A DNA stretch of 64,000 nt from Sulfurimonas sp. (lineage in GTDB: Bacteria; Campylobacterota; Campylobacteria; Campylobacterales; Sulfurimonadaceae), in assembly GCF_028694605.1 (NCBI RefSeq), contig NZ_JAQVKP010000001.1, positions 62,001 to 126,000 of the forward strand, in the 5' to 3' direction. Below are positions 10,279 to 19,794 of the stretch, in pieces. Both the position numbers and the translations under genes were made by a program. Position 1 is the first letter of the stretch. Each line of letters opens with the position of its first letter. The notes beneath the pieces were generated by a model. It ran no database searches. It worked only from the letters and a program-made list of their open reading frames with translations, and was not told where the DNA came from.

Positions 10279-11566
10279 TAAAGTAAGAGCGTGTCTGGCA
10301 CTGCTTTTTTTTGTTCTCTTTAGCGGTTGTGCCATGCATCAGCCAAGCGAGCCAAAAGGGTATGAGAAAAGCTTTGCAAATGAAGATATTTACATACTTA
10401 CCGCTCTTTATGCAGAGGAGATGGGTGATTATGAGAGCGCATCGAAGATATTTGAGTCTCTTTATAAAGAGTCGGATAAAATGGAGTACTTCTACCGCTC
10501 GCTGAAAAACGATATGGCGGCACAGCAGTATGAGAAAATTATACAAAAAGCAGATGCGCTTGAGCCAAAAATTAAAGATGCGGAACTTAAAAGATTTAAA
10601 GTTGTAGCACTTATCAGACAAAATAGACTCCAAAGAGCAAAGGAGTTTGCTCTCAAACTTATTGCAGGCTCTAAAAGTATTGATGATTATCTTTTGGTAA
10701 GTGATATTTGCGTAAAGCTCAAAGAGTATGAAGAGGCGTTTACACATCTTGAACGTGCCTATGCGATTGAACACGGCGAGAAGATTGTAAGTAAGATGGC
10801 GATTCTTTTGTATATGAATCTTGATAGAAAAAAAGATGCTATCGTACAACTTGAAACACACTCAAGGATATATGGCTGTTCTGTTGATATCTGCAATATG
10901 CTTGCAGGGTTTTATAGCAACGAAAATGATATAGATGCACTTGAGACAACTTATTTGAGAATGTACAAATTAGACGGCAATAGCGAGATAGCAAAAAAGA
11001 TAGTTCAGATTTACGGATATAAAAGAGATTATCAAAAAATGAGAGAGTTTTTACAAGAGAGCAAGAGTGACAACGTGCTTTTATTGCAGCTTTATATCCA
11101 AGAAAAAGCATATAAAAAAGCAGCTGCGATGGCACAGGAGCTTTATGAAGAGAGCGGAGATACTCTTTTTTTGGGACAAAGCGCTATATTTGAGTATGAG
11201 GGCAGCGAAGATAAAAATGATAAAGCGATGCACAAGAGCGTTATTGCAAAGCTTAAAGAGGTTATAGAGATAAAAAAAGATGCAATGTATCTCAACTATC
11301 TCGGATACCTGCTTATAGACCATGATGTTGATGTAAAAAAAGGAATCATCTATGTGCAAGAAGCACTCAAAATAGAGCCTGAGTCTGCTTACTATCTTGA
11401 TTCGCTTGCGTGGGGATACTATAAACTTCAAAAGTGCAGCGAGGCGGCAAAAATTATCAAAAAAGTTAAAACAATGGATGGCGCAGACAACGAAGAGGTT
11501 GTGAAGCATGTTCAAATGATAGAAGAGTGCGAGAAAATTCAAAAAAGGAAAAAAGAACAAAAATGA
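10271..11566 (+). CDS. TPR-repeat lipoprotein
   Basis: A secreted lipoprotein: the signal peptide ends in the lipobox LFSGC with acylated Cys at residue 20 when the ATG at 10271 is used. That start is preceded by GGGAG about 8 bases upstream and overlaps the stop of the Cys-cluster gene, so it is preferred to the longer form. The mature part is almost wholly helical, with repeated TPR-like pairs (for example [19 protein letters not shown] and [18 protein letters not shown]), resembling tetratricopeptide scaffolds at the outer membrane. No catalytic motif is visible and the partner is unknown. The stop overlaps the trpC start (ATGA). Confidence 0.8.
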   Translation: MLSKVRACLALLFFVLFSGCAMHQPSEPKGYEKSFANEDIYILTALYAEEMGDYESASKIFESLYKESDKMEYFYRSLKNDMAAQQYEKIIQKADALEPKIKDAELKRFKVVALIRQNRLQRAKEFALKLIAGSKSIDDYLLVSDICVKLKEYEEAFTHLERAYAIEHGEKIVSKMAILLYMNLDRKKDAIVQLETHSRIYGCSVDICNMLAGFYSNENDIDALETTYLRMYKLDGNSEIAKKIVQIYGYKRDYQKMREFLQESKSDNVLLLQLYIQEKAYKKAAAMAQELYEESGDTLFLGQSAIFEYEGSEDKNDKAMHKSVIAKLKEVIEIKKDAMYLNYLGYLLIDHDVDVKKGIIYVQEALKIEPESAYYLDSLAWGYYKLQKCSEAAKIIKKVKTMDGADNEEVVKHVQMIEECEKIQKRKKEQK

Positions 11567-12348
11567 TTTTAGATGAGATAATCAAAAAAACAAGAGAAGA
11601 TGTTGCAAAAAGAGAGAAGGAGTTTTCACTTGACTGGTTGGGACGTTCTTTGGCGTTTAACGCAAGAGCGCCAAGAGATGTTTTTCCATACCTTAGGGCT
11701 ACACCCGAAGATCCGTACAGAATTATCGCTGAGGTAAAAAAGGCATCACCCTCAAGAGGCGTAATCCGTGAAAATTTTGACCCCATTGCAATCGCACAGA
11801 GCTATGAACGCGGCGGTGCAAGTGCTATCTCAGTTTTGACGGAGCCTCACTTTTTTCAGGGAAATTTGGACTATTTAGGAGAGATTAGAAGATATGTGGG
11901 CATTCCACTCTTAAGAAAAGATTTTATCGTTACAAAGTATCAGATACTTGAAGCGATGGTGCATGGTGCAGACTTTATCCTCCTTATAGCAGCCGCACTG
12001 AGCAAAAGTGAGTTAAAAGAGCTTTTGGGCTACACAAGACATCTTGGCATGGAGGCGCTGGTTGAGGTACATGACAAGAGTGACTTGGTAAAAGCTATCT
12101 ATGCGGGAAGCGATATCATAGGCATCAACCACAGAAACCTTCAAACTTTTGAGATGCACATGAACCTCTCCTACGAACTTATCCCGATGATACCAAACGG
12201 CAAAGTTATCGTTGCGGAGAGTGGCATATATGAGCATGGACAGCTAGAAGATTTGAGCAAAGCGGGCGTTGATGCCTTTTTGGTAGGCGAATCTCTTATG
12301 CGTCAAGATGATGAAGAGGCGGCACTTAGAAAACTGAAGTTCGGATAA
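11563..12348 (+). CDS. trpC: Indole-3-glycerol-phosphate synthase
   Basis: Tryptophan-pathway enzyme that converts CdRP to indole-3-glycerol phosphate. The 261-residue (beta/alpha)8 barrel shows [11 protein letters not shown] near residue 57, PLLRKDFIV near 110, [21 protein letters not shown] and VAESGIY, all standard TrpC motifs. The ATG at 11563 overlaps the upstream stop as ATGA and is preferred over the upstream in-frame GTG at 11527. It stands apart from other trp genes, which is common in Campylobacterota. Confidence 0.95.
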   Translation: MILDEIIKKTREDVAKREKEFSLDWLGRSLAFNARAPRDVFPYLRATPEDPYRIIAEVKKASPSRGVIRENFDPIAIAQSYERGGASAISVLTEPHFFQGNLDYLGEIRRYVGIPLLRKDFIVTKYQILEAMVHGADFILLIAAALSKSELKELLGYTRHLGMEALVEVHDKSDLVKAIYAGSDIIGINHRNLQTFEMHMNLSYELIPMIPNGKVIVAESGIYEHGQLEDLSKAGVDAFLVGESLMRQDDEEAALRKLKFG

Positions 12349-12394
12349 TTTTTAGAGATACCCTTAATTAAGAGTAAAAAAATATTAGGCTAAG

Positions 12395-12432
12395 TATAAT
12401 GCAGGCAAATAGTACACCTTAAGGTAGCCTGC
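12395..12432 (+). promoter_or_regulatory. Putative promoter and hairpin ahead of the signalling gene run
   Basis: A perfect TATAAT lies at 12395-12400. GCAGGC (12401-12406) can pair with GCCTGC (12427-12432), and the intervening sequence contains the smaller palindrome ACCTTAAGGT; the likely Shine-Dalgarno AAGG (12421-12424) is inside this palindrome, just before the ATG at 12434. If transcription starts about 7 bases after the -10 box, the outer arm would be mostly excluded from the mRNA, so the hairpin may matter as DNA or not at all. Confidence 0.5.
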
Positions 12433-12433
12433 A

Positions 12434-13579
12434 ATGAAAAAAGCGAAAAAACCGACCGTTTTGGCAGTAGATGATACTCCCGAAATTCTCCATTTGGTGA
12501 TGGAACTTCTGCATTGTGATTATACGCTTAAACTTATAAATGACCCAAAAAAAGCACTTGAATTGCTTCAAAAAAATCCTGAAATCGACTTGATACTGCT
12601 TGATGTTATGATGCCTGCAATGGATGGGTATGAGTTGTGCAAAATCATAAAAAGCAACCCTCGCTATGAGAAAGTACCCGTCATCTTTTTAACTGCGCTT
12701 GAGAAAATGAGTGATGTCATAAGAGGGTTTGAGAGCGGGGCAGCAGACTATGTGACAAAGCCTTTTGTGCCGGATGTGTTAAGGGCAAGGGTTAAGACGC
12801 ACGTAGAGAGAAAATTGGCTTACGATGCGTTGGCAAGGGAGCTTGAGGCAAAAGAGGAGATGCTCTTTAAGCAAAGCAGGATGAGTGTTTTGGGAGAGAT
12901 GTTTGAAAATGTCACACATCAGTGGAAACAGCCGCTCTCCATCATAAACATAGGGTGCAGTACGTTAAAGATGAGTTATGAGTTTGATGAACTGACCATG
13001 GATGAGGTGATTGCAACCATTGATATGGTGATGGCAGAATCTGAGTATTTGAGCCAGACGATTGATGATTTTAGAGATTTTGCAAGAGAGGATAACGAGA
13101 GGGAGCTTTTTGATATGCACGCTCTTTTTGAGCATGCACTTGAGATTTTATCTTTTAGACTGAGTAAAATCGAGATAGAAGTAAGCAACGACATAGAGAG
13201 TTTCAAATACAGATCATGCAAAAACTACATCATTCAGGTTTTTATCAATATCTTAAACAATGCTATTGATGTTTTGGAAAAGGGTGCCAAAAAAGGATGG
13301 ATAAAAGCGAGTTCCAGAGTTGAAGATGGGAGTTTTATCGTTACCGTATGTGATAGCGGGGGTGGGATAATTTTGCAGGACATTGACTCTGTTTTTGAAA
13401 AGTATGTCACGACAAAAGTGGCAGAATCCGACTCGGGGCTTGGGCTTTATATGACAAAAGAGATTTTGCAAAAAAAAGTGGATGCAGAGATAGTTGCATA
13501 TAACAAGGATGAGGGCGCATGTTTTGAAATACGCTTTAAATTTGCCTATGCAGAGGGTTATGATGATGCAGCAGTGTGA
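12434..13579 (+). CDS. Response regulator-histidine kinase hybrid (REC-HisKA-HATPase)
   Basis: A soluble 381-residue protein with an N-terminal receiver domain (acidic pair in AVDDTPE, phospho-Asp57 in LLDVMMP, Thr87 in FLTALE, Lys109 in VTKPF), then a short coiled linker, a kinase dimerisation domain with candidate phospho-His162 (THQWKQPL, a variant H-box common in Campylobacterota), and a HATPase domain with N-box INILNNAIDVL and G-box CDSGGGI. There is no transmembrane segment. The REC-first layout suggests a kinase controlled by phosphorylation from another kinase. It is first of five overlapping genes; its 3' end overlaps the next gene. Confidence 0.9.
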   Translation: MKKAKKPTVLAVDDTPEILHLVMELLHCDYTLKLINDPKKALELLQKNPEIDLILLDVMMPAMDGYELCKIIKSNPRYEKVPVIFLTALEKMSDVIRGFESGAADYVTKPFVPDVLRARVKTHVERKLAYDALARELEAKEEMLFKQSRMSVLGEMFENVTHQWKQPLSIINIGCSTLKMSYEFDELTMDEVIATIDMVMAESEYLSQTIDDFRDFAREDNERELFDMHALFEHALEILSFRLSKIEIEVSNDIESFKYRSCKNYIIQVFINILNNAIDVLEKGAKKGWIKASSRVEDGSFIVTVCDSGGGIILQDIDSVFEKYVTTKVAESDSGLGLYMTKEILQKKVDAEIVAYNKDEGACFEIRFKFAYAEGYDDAAV

Positions 13580-14711
13580 AGATGAGTTTAAAAAAACGAT
13601 AGTTGCCATTGATGATACGCCTGATAATCTTCTGCTTATTATGGAGATTTTAAAGGATAGATACAAAGTTAAAACATTTAAAGAGCCAAAAAAAGCGTTA
13701 GAGTATCTTTTGTCAAACGCATGTGTTGACCTTGTCCTCTTAGATGTGATGATGCCAGAACTTAGCGGTTATGATCTCTTGAAAGTGCTTAGGCAAAATC
13801 ATAGTACAAAAGAGATACCGGTTATCTTTCTAACGGCGCTCTCTTCTCAAAGGGATGAACAAAAGGGACTGGAACTTGGGGCGTGTGACTACATAACTAA
13901 ACCTATCTCTGTTCCCATCATGCTCTCACGCATAAATGTCCATCTCGAAAACAGAGCTGCAAAAGAGTTTTTAAAGAGTAAGGCTGACTATCTTGAAGAG
14001 GAAATAAAAAAGAGAACAAAAGAGATACTCTCCATCCAAGATATTACCATTCTCACCCTTGCTTCTCTTGCTGAGACCAGAGATACCGATACGGGCAATC
14101 ACCTCAAACGTACACAGCGTTATATCAAGATACTCGCTCTTAAGCTAAGGGAACATCCAAAATTTAGAGATTACCTAAACGATGAGGAGATAGAGACGCT
14201 CTTTCGCTCCGCTCCTCTTCATGATATAGGCAAAGTTGGGATTGCGGACAAGATTCTCTTAAAACCCGCAGGTTTGAGCGATATTGAGTTTGAAATTATG
14301 AAAACACATACCACGTTAGGTAAAGAGGCGATTGAGCATGCAGAAGAAGAGGCAGGGGTTGAGGCTGCTTTTTTAAAGACGGCAAAGGAGATTGCATACT
14401 GTCACCATGAAAACTATGACGGAAGCGGCTATCCTCTTGGACTTAGCGGTGATGAGATACCAATCTCCGCCAGACTGATGGCGCTTGCGGATGTTTATGA
14501 TGCACTTACAAGCCGCAGGGTTTACAAAGAGGCAATGTCACACGAGAAGGCACGTTCCATCATAGTGGATGGGTGTGGAGTGAAGTTTGACCCTAAAGTT
14601 GTAGAAGCTTTTTTGGAGATACAAGAGGAGTTTCTTCTTGTTTCCCAAAAATATGCAGATACTGATGTGGTACTGCAACAAAAACAAAATCTTATCGAGA
14701 GGATGTTATAG
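13563..14711 (+). CDS. Response regulator with HD-GYP c-di-GMP phosphodiesterase domain
   Basis: An N-terminal receiver domain (AIDDTPDN, then phospho-Asp in LLDVMMPE) is joined through a coiled coil to a complete HD-GYP domain: HDIGKVGIADKILLK and HHENYDGSGYPLGL. Both catalytic motifs are intact, so this should hydrolyse c-di-GMP under phosphorylation control. The ORF extends upstream to 13494, but the cluster of three ATGs at 13560, 13563 and 13566 behind AGAGGG (13552-13557) is the likely start; 13563 is taken here. It overlaps the upstream kinase gene by about 17 bases and is followed 2 bases later by the large hybrid kinase gene. Confidence 0.9.
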   Translation: MMQQCEDEFKKTIVAIDDTPDNLLLIMEILKDRYKVKTFKEPKKALEYLLSNACVDLVLLDVMMPELSGYDLLKVLRQNHSTKEIPVIFLTALSSQRDEQKGLELGACDYITKPISVPIMLSRINVHLENRAAKEFLKSKADYLEEEIKKRTKEILSIQDITILTLASLAETRDTDTGNHLKRTQRYIKILALKLREHPKFRDYLNDEEIETLFRSAPLHDIGKVGIADKILLKPAGLSDIEFEIMKTHTTLGKEAIEHAEEEAGVEAAFLKTAKEIAYCHHENYDGSGYPLGLSGDEIPISARLMALADVYDALTSRRVYKEAMSHEKARSIIVDGCGVKFDPKVVEAFLEIQEEFLLVSQKYADTDVVLQQKQNLIERML

Positions 14712-14713
14712 CC

Positions 14714-17700
14714 ATGATAAGCAAATTGCTTCTTCTGCTTTTCTTATTTTTAGAGTCGGCTTTTGGGCAAAGTTTTAGGGAAAGTCTCAGTGAAAAAGAG
14801 AGGGCATGGCTTGATGCACATCCCATCATAAAACATACGGGAAATCCACAATATCTTCCTTATGAAGCTTTTGATGCAAACGCCAAGCATCGTGGAATGG
14901 TGGCTGAATATCTTGACGAAATAGAAAAAATGATAGGTATCAAGATAGAGAGGGTTCCATCATCTTCTTGGGAAGATGCGCTTTTAAAGTCAAAAGAAAA
15001 ACAAGTCGCTATGCTTACCAACTATACAAACGATGATGAATTTGCCGCTACACACAGCATAACTAAAGGATTTATCAAAAGTCCTGTCGTTGTCATCAAG
15101 AAAAAAACTCAAAAATACCAGACTTTTATCTCTGATTTTGAGGAGTTAAAAGGGGAGAAGATAGCACTTGAAAGAAAGCACGCTTTTTTAAAACCTGTCA
15201 TAAAAGAGTATCCGGAACTAGATTACAGAGAGGTCGATACTATAGAGGGTGTGCTTAAAGGGGTTGCGGAAGAGGAGTTTGATGCGGCACTTATAAGTCT
15301 TAATGTCGGCACATACAACATCTCTGAACATGGGTTGCGTAATTTGCATGTTGTGGGTACACATGATTTTGAGTTGGAGCTTGGGTTTCAGATAGCAAAA
15401 GAGGATGAAGTACTCCTTGGTATATTGAACAAAGTACTGGACGCGTTTTCACATAAGCAACACCATGAGATAACAAATAGATGGACGCTGATTGATATAA
15501 AACAGAGTTTTGATTACGGCTATGTGCCGCTGCTGCTTTTGATTATTGCGGCGATAACACTGCTTTACTTTTTTCGCTCATATGAACTCAAAAAAAAGAT
15601 TGAAAAAAGTACGTCCGAAATCTCTAAACTTCTCAAAGTTTTTGATGAGCATGTTATCGCTTCGGAGACGGATTTGCAGGGTAATATTACCTATGTCAGC
15701 AAAGCATTTTGTAGGATTAGCGGCTATAGCCAAAAAGAGCTTTTAGGTAAAAAACACAGTGTCATAAAACATCCGGATAACGATCCTAAGATATATAAAG
15801 AGCTTTGGGAGACGGTCTCTTCGGGAAAAGCTTGGCACGGGCTTGTAAAAAACCGTAAAAAAGACGGTGGATACTACTGGGTGGAGACTGTTGTAACACA
15901 AGACTTTGATGCTTTTGGAAAACCTTTTGGCTACATGGCGGTGCGTCAGGATGTAACTGCGGAGATGGAGCTAAAAGAGTTCAATGAAAACCTAGAAGAG
16001 ATTATAAAGAGCAGGACCAATGAGCTTTTGGCTCTCAACAAACAGCAAAAGGCGGTCTTTGATTCGGCGAGTATCGGGATACTGCTTTTGCAAAATAGAG
16101 TTGTCAAAGAGGTAAATGATGCCTTTTGTGAGATGACGGGATATGCCAAAGATGACATTACCGGCTTAACCACAAGAGCTCTTTGTGAGAGTGATGCAAG
16201 CTATGAGAAGATATATGACTACTACAAAATCGTTGAAGCCGGTGCGATTGCCGGATGGGAGCAGAAGATTGTCAAAAAAGACGGAACTATATTTGAAGCA
16301 AAAGTTCGCATAAAAGCAAAAGATGAGCATGATACCTTGGCGGGAGTAGTTGCCACCATAGATGATATCACGCTAGAGAAAAGAGCGCTGGAAGAGATAA
16401 AAAAAGCAAAAGAGATGGCAGAAGATACCGTCAAGGTAAAAGGACAGTTTTTGGCAAATGTAAGCCATGAGATACGTACGCCTATGAGTGCCATCATAGG
16501 TATGTCGCATCTGGCACTAGAGAGCGGTTTGAGTGAAAAACAGAGAGGTTATGTTCAAAAAATCGAAGGTGCGGCAAAAAATCTTTTGGATATCATCAAC
16601 GATATTTTGGATTTTTCAAAGATTGAGGCAAAAAAGATGACGCTTGAACATAGAGCATTTTACCTTGAAGATGTTTTTGAAAATCTTATCAACCTTTTTG
16701 TCTTTAAGATAAAAGAGAAAAATCTCCAGCTTCTCTTTAGCATAGAACATAATGTACCGTCTGCGCTTATAGGAGATGCGCTCAAGCTATCCCAAATACT
16801 TACAAATCTAGTCAGCAACGCCATAAAGTTTACTTCAAACGGAGAGATAATTATCGGGGTAAAAACAAAAGAGAGAGATGCCCAAAGTGCCAGAGTTGAG
16901 TTCTGGGTGCAAGACAGCGGTATAGGATTGTCACATGAACAGATAGAGAGACTTTTTTCTCCTTTTGAACAAGCAGACGGCTCCATTACAAGAACATACG
17001 GCGGTACGGGACTTGGACTCTCCATATCCAAACATTTGGTCGAAATGATGGACGGAACTATCGGCGTAGAGAGCGAACTGGGCAGGGGAAGCAAGTTTTA
17101 CTTTGATATAAAAGTGGATTTGGCAGAACAAAACAGAGAGCTGATGCAAGATGGCGTATCTAAAAAACTGCTTACTCCATCCAACCTTCAAGATGCTGTT
17201 TTACATGCTTTTGGCAAAAAAATGCCAAAACATAACGGTTATCATGAGGCGGCGCAACATCTTCGCGGAGCGGAAGTGCTTTTGGTGGAGGACAATAAGG
17301 AAAATCAAGAGATTGCCAAAGAGTTGCTTGCAAAGGTCGGTGTGAGCGTTACCATCGCAAACAATGGCAAAGAGGCACTTCAAAAGGTAGATGAAAAGCT
17401 CTTTGACGGAGTGCTTATGGATTGTCAGATGCCTGTGATGGATGGGTATGAGGCGACAAGTATTTTACGTCAAGAAAAACAGATGACGAGTATGCCTGTT
17501 ATCGCTATGACGGCTAATGCGATGCAAGAGGATAAAGAGAGATGTGTCAAAGCGGGAATGAATGATTTTGTGGCAAAACCTATCGATGTAAAACTTTTTT
17601 ACACGACACTTGCAAAGTGGATAAAGCCTAAAACAAACCATCAGATGACACAAGATAGCAGTGGCAAAAAAGAGGGAGCCAACCTTTATACATTGGATAT

Positions 17701-18301
17701 ATACGGTATAGATATCGACAAGGCACTGGATAGAGTTGCAGATGATGAAGAGATACTCTTTGGGATTCTTAAAAGGTTTGCGGCTTCACGAAAAGATGAG
17801 ATGCAAAAGATAGCTAAGATGTACGAAGAGGGCAATTTTGATGAGTTTAAAATGGCGGTGCATACGCTCAAAGGGCTAAGCGGCAACATAGAGGCAACTG
17901 CTGTCTATGAAGCACTCAAAAAGCTGGAAAATAGCATCAAAGAGGAGGGTGTAAACTCAAAAACCATAAAATCACTGATGCAAGAGATAGATGAGGAGCT
18001 AAAAAAAGTCGTAGCGTCCATAGAGACAAATTTTAGCAATTTAAAAGAGGAGAAAAAAGTCTCGGATGTACCGGATGTTGAGGATCTTCAAAAAGATATA
18101 GAAGTGTTGCAAGAACATTACAAAAACTTTGACTCTGACGCAATTAAAGCATCACAGGAGTTATCGCTAAAGCTTTATAAGTATCTGCCAAAACAGAGAG
18201 TTGAACCGATGCTAAAAGCTTCTCTCAACTTTGACTTTGATGTGGCTTCTGCTGCACTTGACACAATCTCAAAAGAGTTAGGAGGTAAGATATGTCGGTA
18301 G
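14714..18301 (+). CDS. Multidomain hybrid sensor kinase (SBP_bac_3-PAS-PAS-HisKA-HATPase-REC-HPt)
   Basis: A 1195-residue membrane phosphorelay protein. The order is: signal peptide; periplasmic solute-binding (SBP_bac_3) domain to about 265; one transmembrane helix around 270-290; two PAS domains (~305-420 and ~445-560); HisKA with phospho-His at about 585 (SHEIRTPMS); HATPase with SNAIKF, DSGIGL and GGTGLGLSI; a receiver domain with phospho-Asp about 903 (MDCQMPVMDG); and a C-terminal HPt domain with His about 1050 (HTLKGLSG). All phosphotransfer residues are present. The BvgS/EvgS-like layout suggests sensing of a small periplasmic ligand, probably feeding the neighbouring REC proteins. 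The last 10 bases overlap the next gene. Confidence 0.93.
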   Translation: MISKLLLLLFLFLESAFGQSFRESLSEKERAWLDAHPIIKHTGNPQYLPYEAFDANAKHRGMVAEYLDEIEKMIGIKIERVPSSSWEDALLKSKEKQVAMLTNYTNDDEFAATHSITKGFIKSPVVVIKKKTQKYQTFISDFEELKGEKIALERKHAFLKPVIKEYPELDYREVDTIEGVLKGVAEEEFDAALISLNVGTYNISEHGLRNLHVVGTHDFELELGFQIAKEDEVLLGILNKVLDAFSHKQHHEITNRWTLIDIKQSFDYGYVPLLLLIIAAITLLYFFRSYELKKKIEKSTSEISKLLKVFDEHVIASETDLQGNITYVSKAFCRISGYSQKELLGKKHSVIKHPDNDPKIYKELWETVSSGKAWHGLVKNRKKDGGYYWVETVVTQDFDAFGKPFGYMAVRQDVTAEMELKEFNENLEEIIKSRTNELLALNKQQKAVFDSASIGILLLQNRVVKEVNDAFCEMTGYAKDDITGLTTRALCESDASYEKIYDYYKIVEAGAIAGWEQKIVKKDGTIFEAKVRIKAKDEHDTLAGVVATIDDITLEKRALEEIKKAKEMAEDTVKVKGQFLANVSHEIRTPMSAIIGMSHLALESGLSEKQRGYVQKIEGAAKNLLDIINDILDFSKIEAKKMTLEHRAFYLEDVFENLINLFVFKIKEKNLQLLFSIEHNVPSALIGDALKLSQILTNLVSNAIKFTSNGEIIIGVKTKERDAQSARVEFWVQDSGIGLSHEQIERLFSPFEQADGSITRTYGGTGLGLSISKHLVEMMDGTIGVESELGRGSKFYFDIKVDLAEQNRELMQDGVSKKLLTPSNLQDAVLHAFGKKMPKHNGYHEAAQHLRGAEVLLVEDNKENQEIAKELLAKVGVSVTIANNGKEALQKVDEKLFDGVLMDCQMPVMDGYEATSILRQEKQMTSMPVIAMTANAMQEDKERCVKAGMNDFVAKPIDVKLFYTTLAKWIKPKTNHQMTQDSSGKKEGANLYTLDIYGIDIDKALDRVADDEEILFGILKRFAASRKDEMQKIAKMYEEGNFDEFKMAVHTLKGLSGNIEATAVYEALKKLENSIKEEGVNSKTIKSLMQEIDEELKKVVASIETNFSNLKEEKKVSDVPDVEDLQKDIEVLQEHYKNFDSDAIKASQELSLKLYKYLPKQRVEPMLKASLNFDFDVASAALDTISKELGGKICR

Positions 18302-19794
18302 AAAAAATAGTAGAACTGCAAAAAAAAGCACAGGGGCTGAAGTTGTTATACGCAGAGGACAACAAAAATTTGCAGCAGCAGGCTCTAAAAGTATTTACAA
18401 AGATATTTTCTGATGTTTTTGTCTGCGGCAATGCCCAAGAGGGAGTGGAACTTTTTAAAAAACATCTTCCCGAAGTGGTTATAACCGATATCAATATGCC
18501 CGGAATCAGCGGTATAGAGATGGCAAAGAGGATAAAAAAGATAGAGCCTTTTACTAAGGTAATCATTACTAGTGCATTTGATGACAAAGAGCATCTTTTT
18601 GGTGCGATTGATGCAAATGTGAGTAAGTACCTCAAAAAACCAATCTCTGTTTCGGTGCTTGTCGATGCGATAGAACATGTTGTAGATGAGGTGCTTTTTG
18701 AGAAAAACAAAGATATGTTTGAGCACTATGTCAGAGATGTTTTTCAGTATCAAGATACGATGCTTATCCTTGTAAAAGGACAAGAGGTTCTTATCGTCAA
18801 CAAAAAATGTCTTGAATTTTTCCAAAAAGGGTCACTTGAGGAGTTTAGAGAGATATTCGCAGATTTTGGCAAACTGTTTTTAAAACATAACAACTTTTTA
18901 TATAACTATGAGGGTATGGAGTGGCTTAAGAGTGCCAAAGAGAGTAACTCAAAACTCTTTAATGTCAAGATGGCGGATAGTGAAGGTGAGAGCAGGCACT
19001 TTATACTCAAAGCCTATAAAATCCCCAAAAAAGAGGATACTTTTATCCTCTCTTTTGATGATATCACAGAACTCAATCTGCTTATAGTTTACGATAAAGG
19101 CGCTGTGCAAAAAGAGAAACAGGAGAATCAAAAAAAGATTATCCACAACATTTTTGAAATTATCAAAAGAAACAACTCCAATATTCGTATCTATAACTCT
19201 TATAAGGGACTTAACATTTCCAATGTCGGAACTTTAGCGGATGTAAATCAAGACGGTTCTATAGTGTTGCAAACCCAGTATCTGCAACAAAGAGCTATCA
19301 AGATAAATAACTATCTTATCTTGGAGTCTGAACTCTTTCCGGCAGCTGTTTTTTGCGAGGTGGTAAATGTGGACTTTGAAAAAGGCGAGGTGCTTTTGAA
19401 AAACTATAAGTTTATAGATAATAAACCATCCGAACAGGAGTTTACAAGGGTAGAACCTGAGGAGAAGCATCAAATAACGCTCTTTTTTGAGGGACGAAAG
19501 ATAGTTATAGAGAGCAGACTTGTGAATGTAAGTGTAGGCGGAGCAAAAATAGTTCTCTCATATCTTCCTGCCGGTTTTAAAGAGCAAAGCGAGATAGTGG
19601 TAGATATGGTTTTTTATATTGAGACAAAACCGCTTATCGTCAACATAAAAGCAAAGGTGAAAAATATCATTGAGCAAAAAAAGGAGTTTGAAGTGATTGT
19701 GCTCTTTGATGAAGATAGAGGCGCAAAACATCTTTTGACAGATTATGTTGCAAGCAGACAGATGGCACTTATAAGAGAATTTAAAAAATTATGA
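18292..19794 (+). CDS. Response regulator with PAS-like middle and C-terminal PilZ-like domain
   Basis: A 500-residue cytoplasmic protein. The receiver domain (LLYAEDN, phospho-Asp in VITDINMPG, ITSAF, Lys in LKKPIS) occupies residues ~18-130. A middle region (about 145-265) resembles a PAS fold, with FILSFDDITE at its end. After a coiled linker, the C-terminal part contains RLVNVSVGGAKIVL, which fits the second half of the PilZ c-di-GMP-binding signature (D/NxSxxG) with a basic stretch upstream. PilZ assignment is tentative; the canonical RxxxR arginines are not obvious. It overlaps both neighbours (10 and 4 bases) in the signalling run. Confidence 0.78.
   Translation: MSVEKIVELQKKAQGLKLLYAEDNKNLQQQALKVFTKIFSDVFVCGNAQEGVELFKKHLPEVVITDINMPGISGIEMAKRIKKIEPFTKVIITSAFDDKEHLFGAIDANVSKYLKKPISVSVLVDAIEHVVDEVLFEKNKDMFEHYVRDVFQYQDTMLILVKGQEVLIVNKKCLEFFQKGSLEEFREIFADFGKLFLKHNNFLYNYEGMEWLKSAKESNSKLFNVKMADSEGESRHFILKAYKIPKKEDTFILSFDDITELNLLIVYDKGAVQKEKQENQKKIIHNIFEIIKRNNSNIRIYNSYKGLNISNVGTLADVNQDGSIVLQTQYLQQRAIKINNYLILESELFPAAVFCEVVNVDFEKGEVLLKNYKFIDNKPSEQEFTRVEPEEKHQITLFFEGRKIVIESRLVNVSVGGAKIVLSYLPAGFKEQSEIVVDMVFYIETKPLIVNIKAKVKNIIEQKKEFEVIVLFDEDRGAKHLLTDYVASRQMALIREFKKL

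Noticed and set aside
10223-10861. 212-codon minus-strand reading frame over the Cys-cluster and TPR genes
   Set aside because: It is a shadow of two well supported plus-strand genes, with a composition rich in Cys, Phe, Ile and Leu and no Shine-Dalgarno.
12401-12432. Possible c-di-GMP riboswitch ahead of the signalling operon
   Set aside because: The leader is too short and lacks the conserved GEMM elements; only a simple stem is visible, and the inferred start site would cut off part of it.
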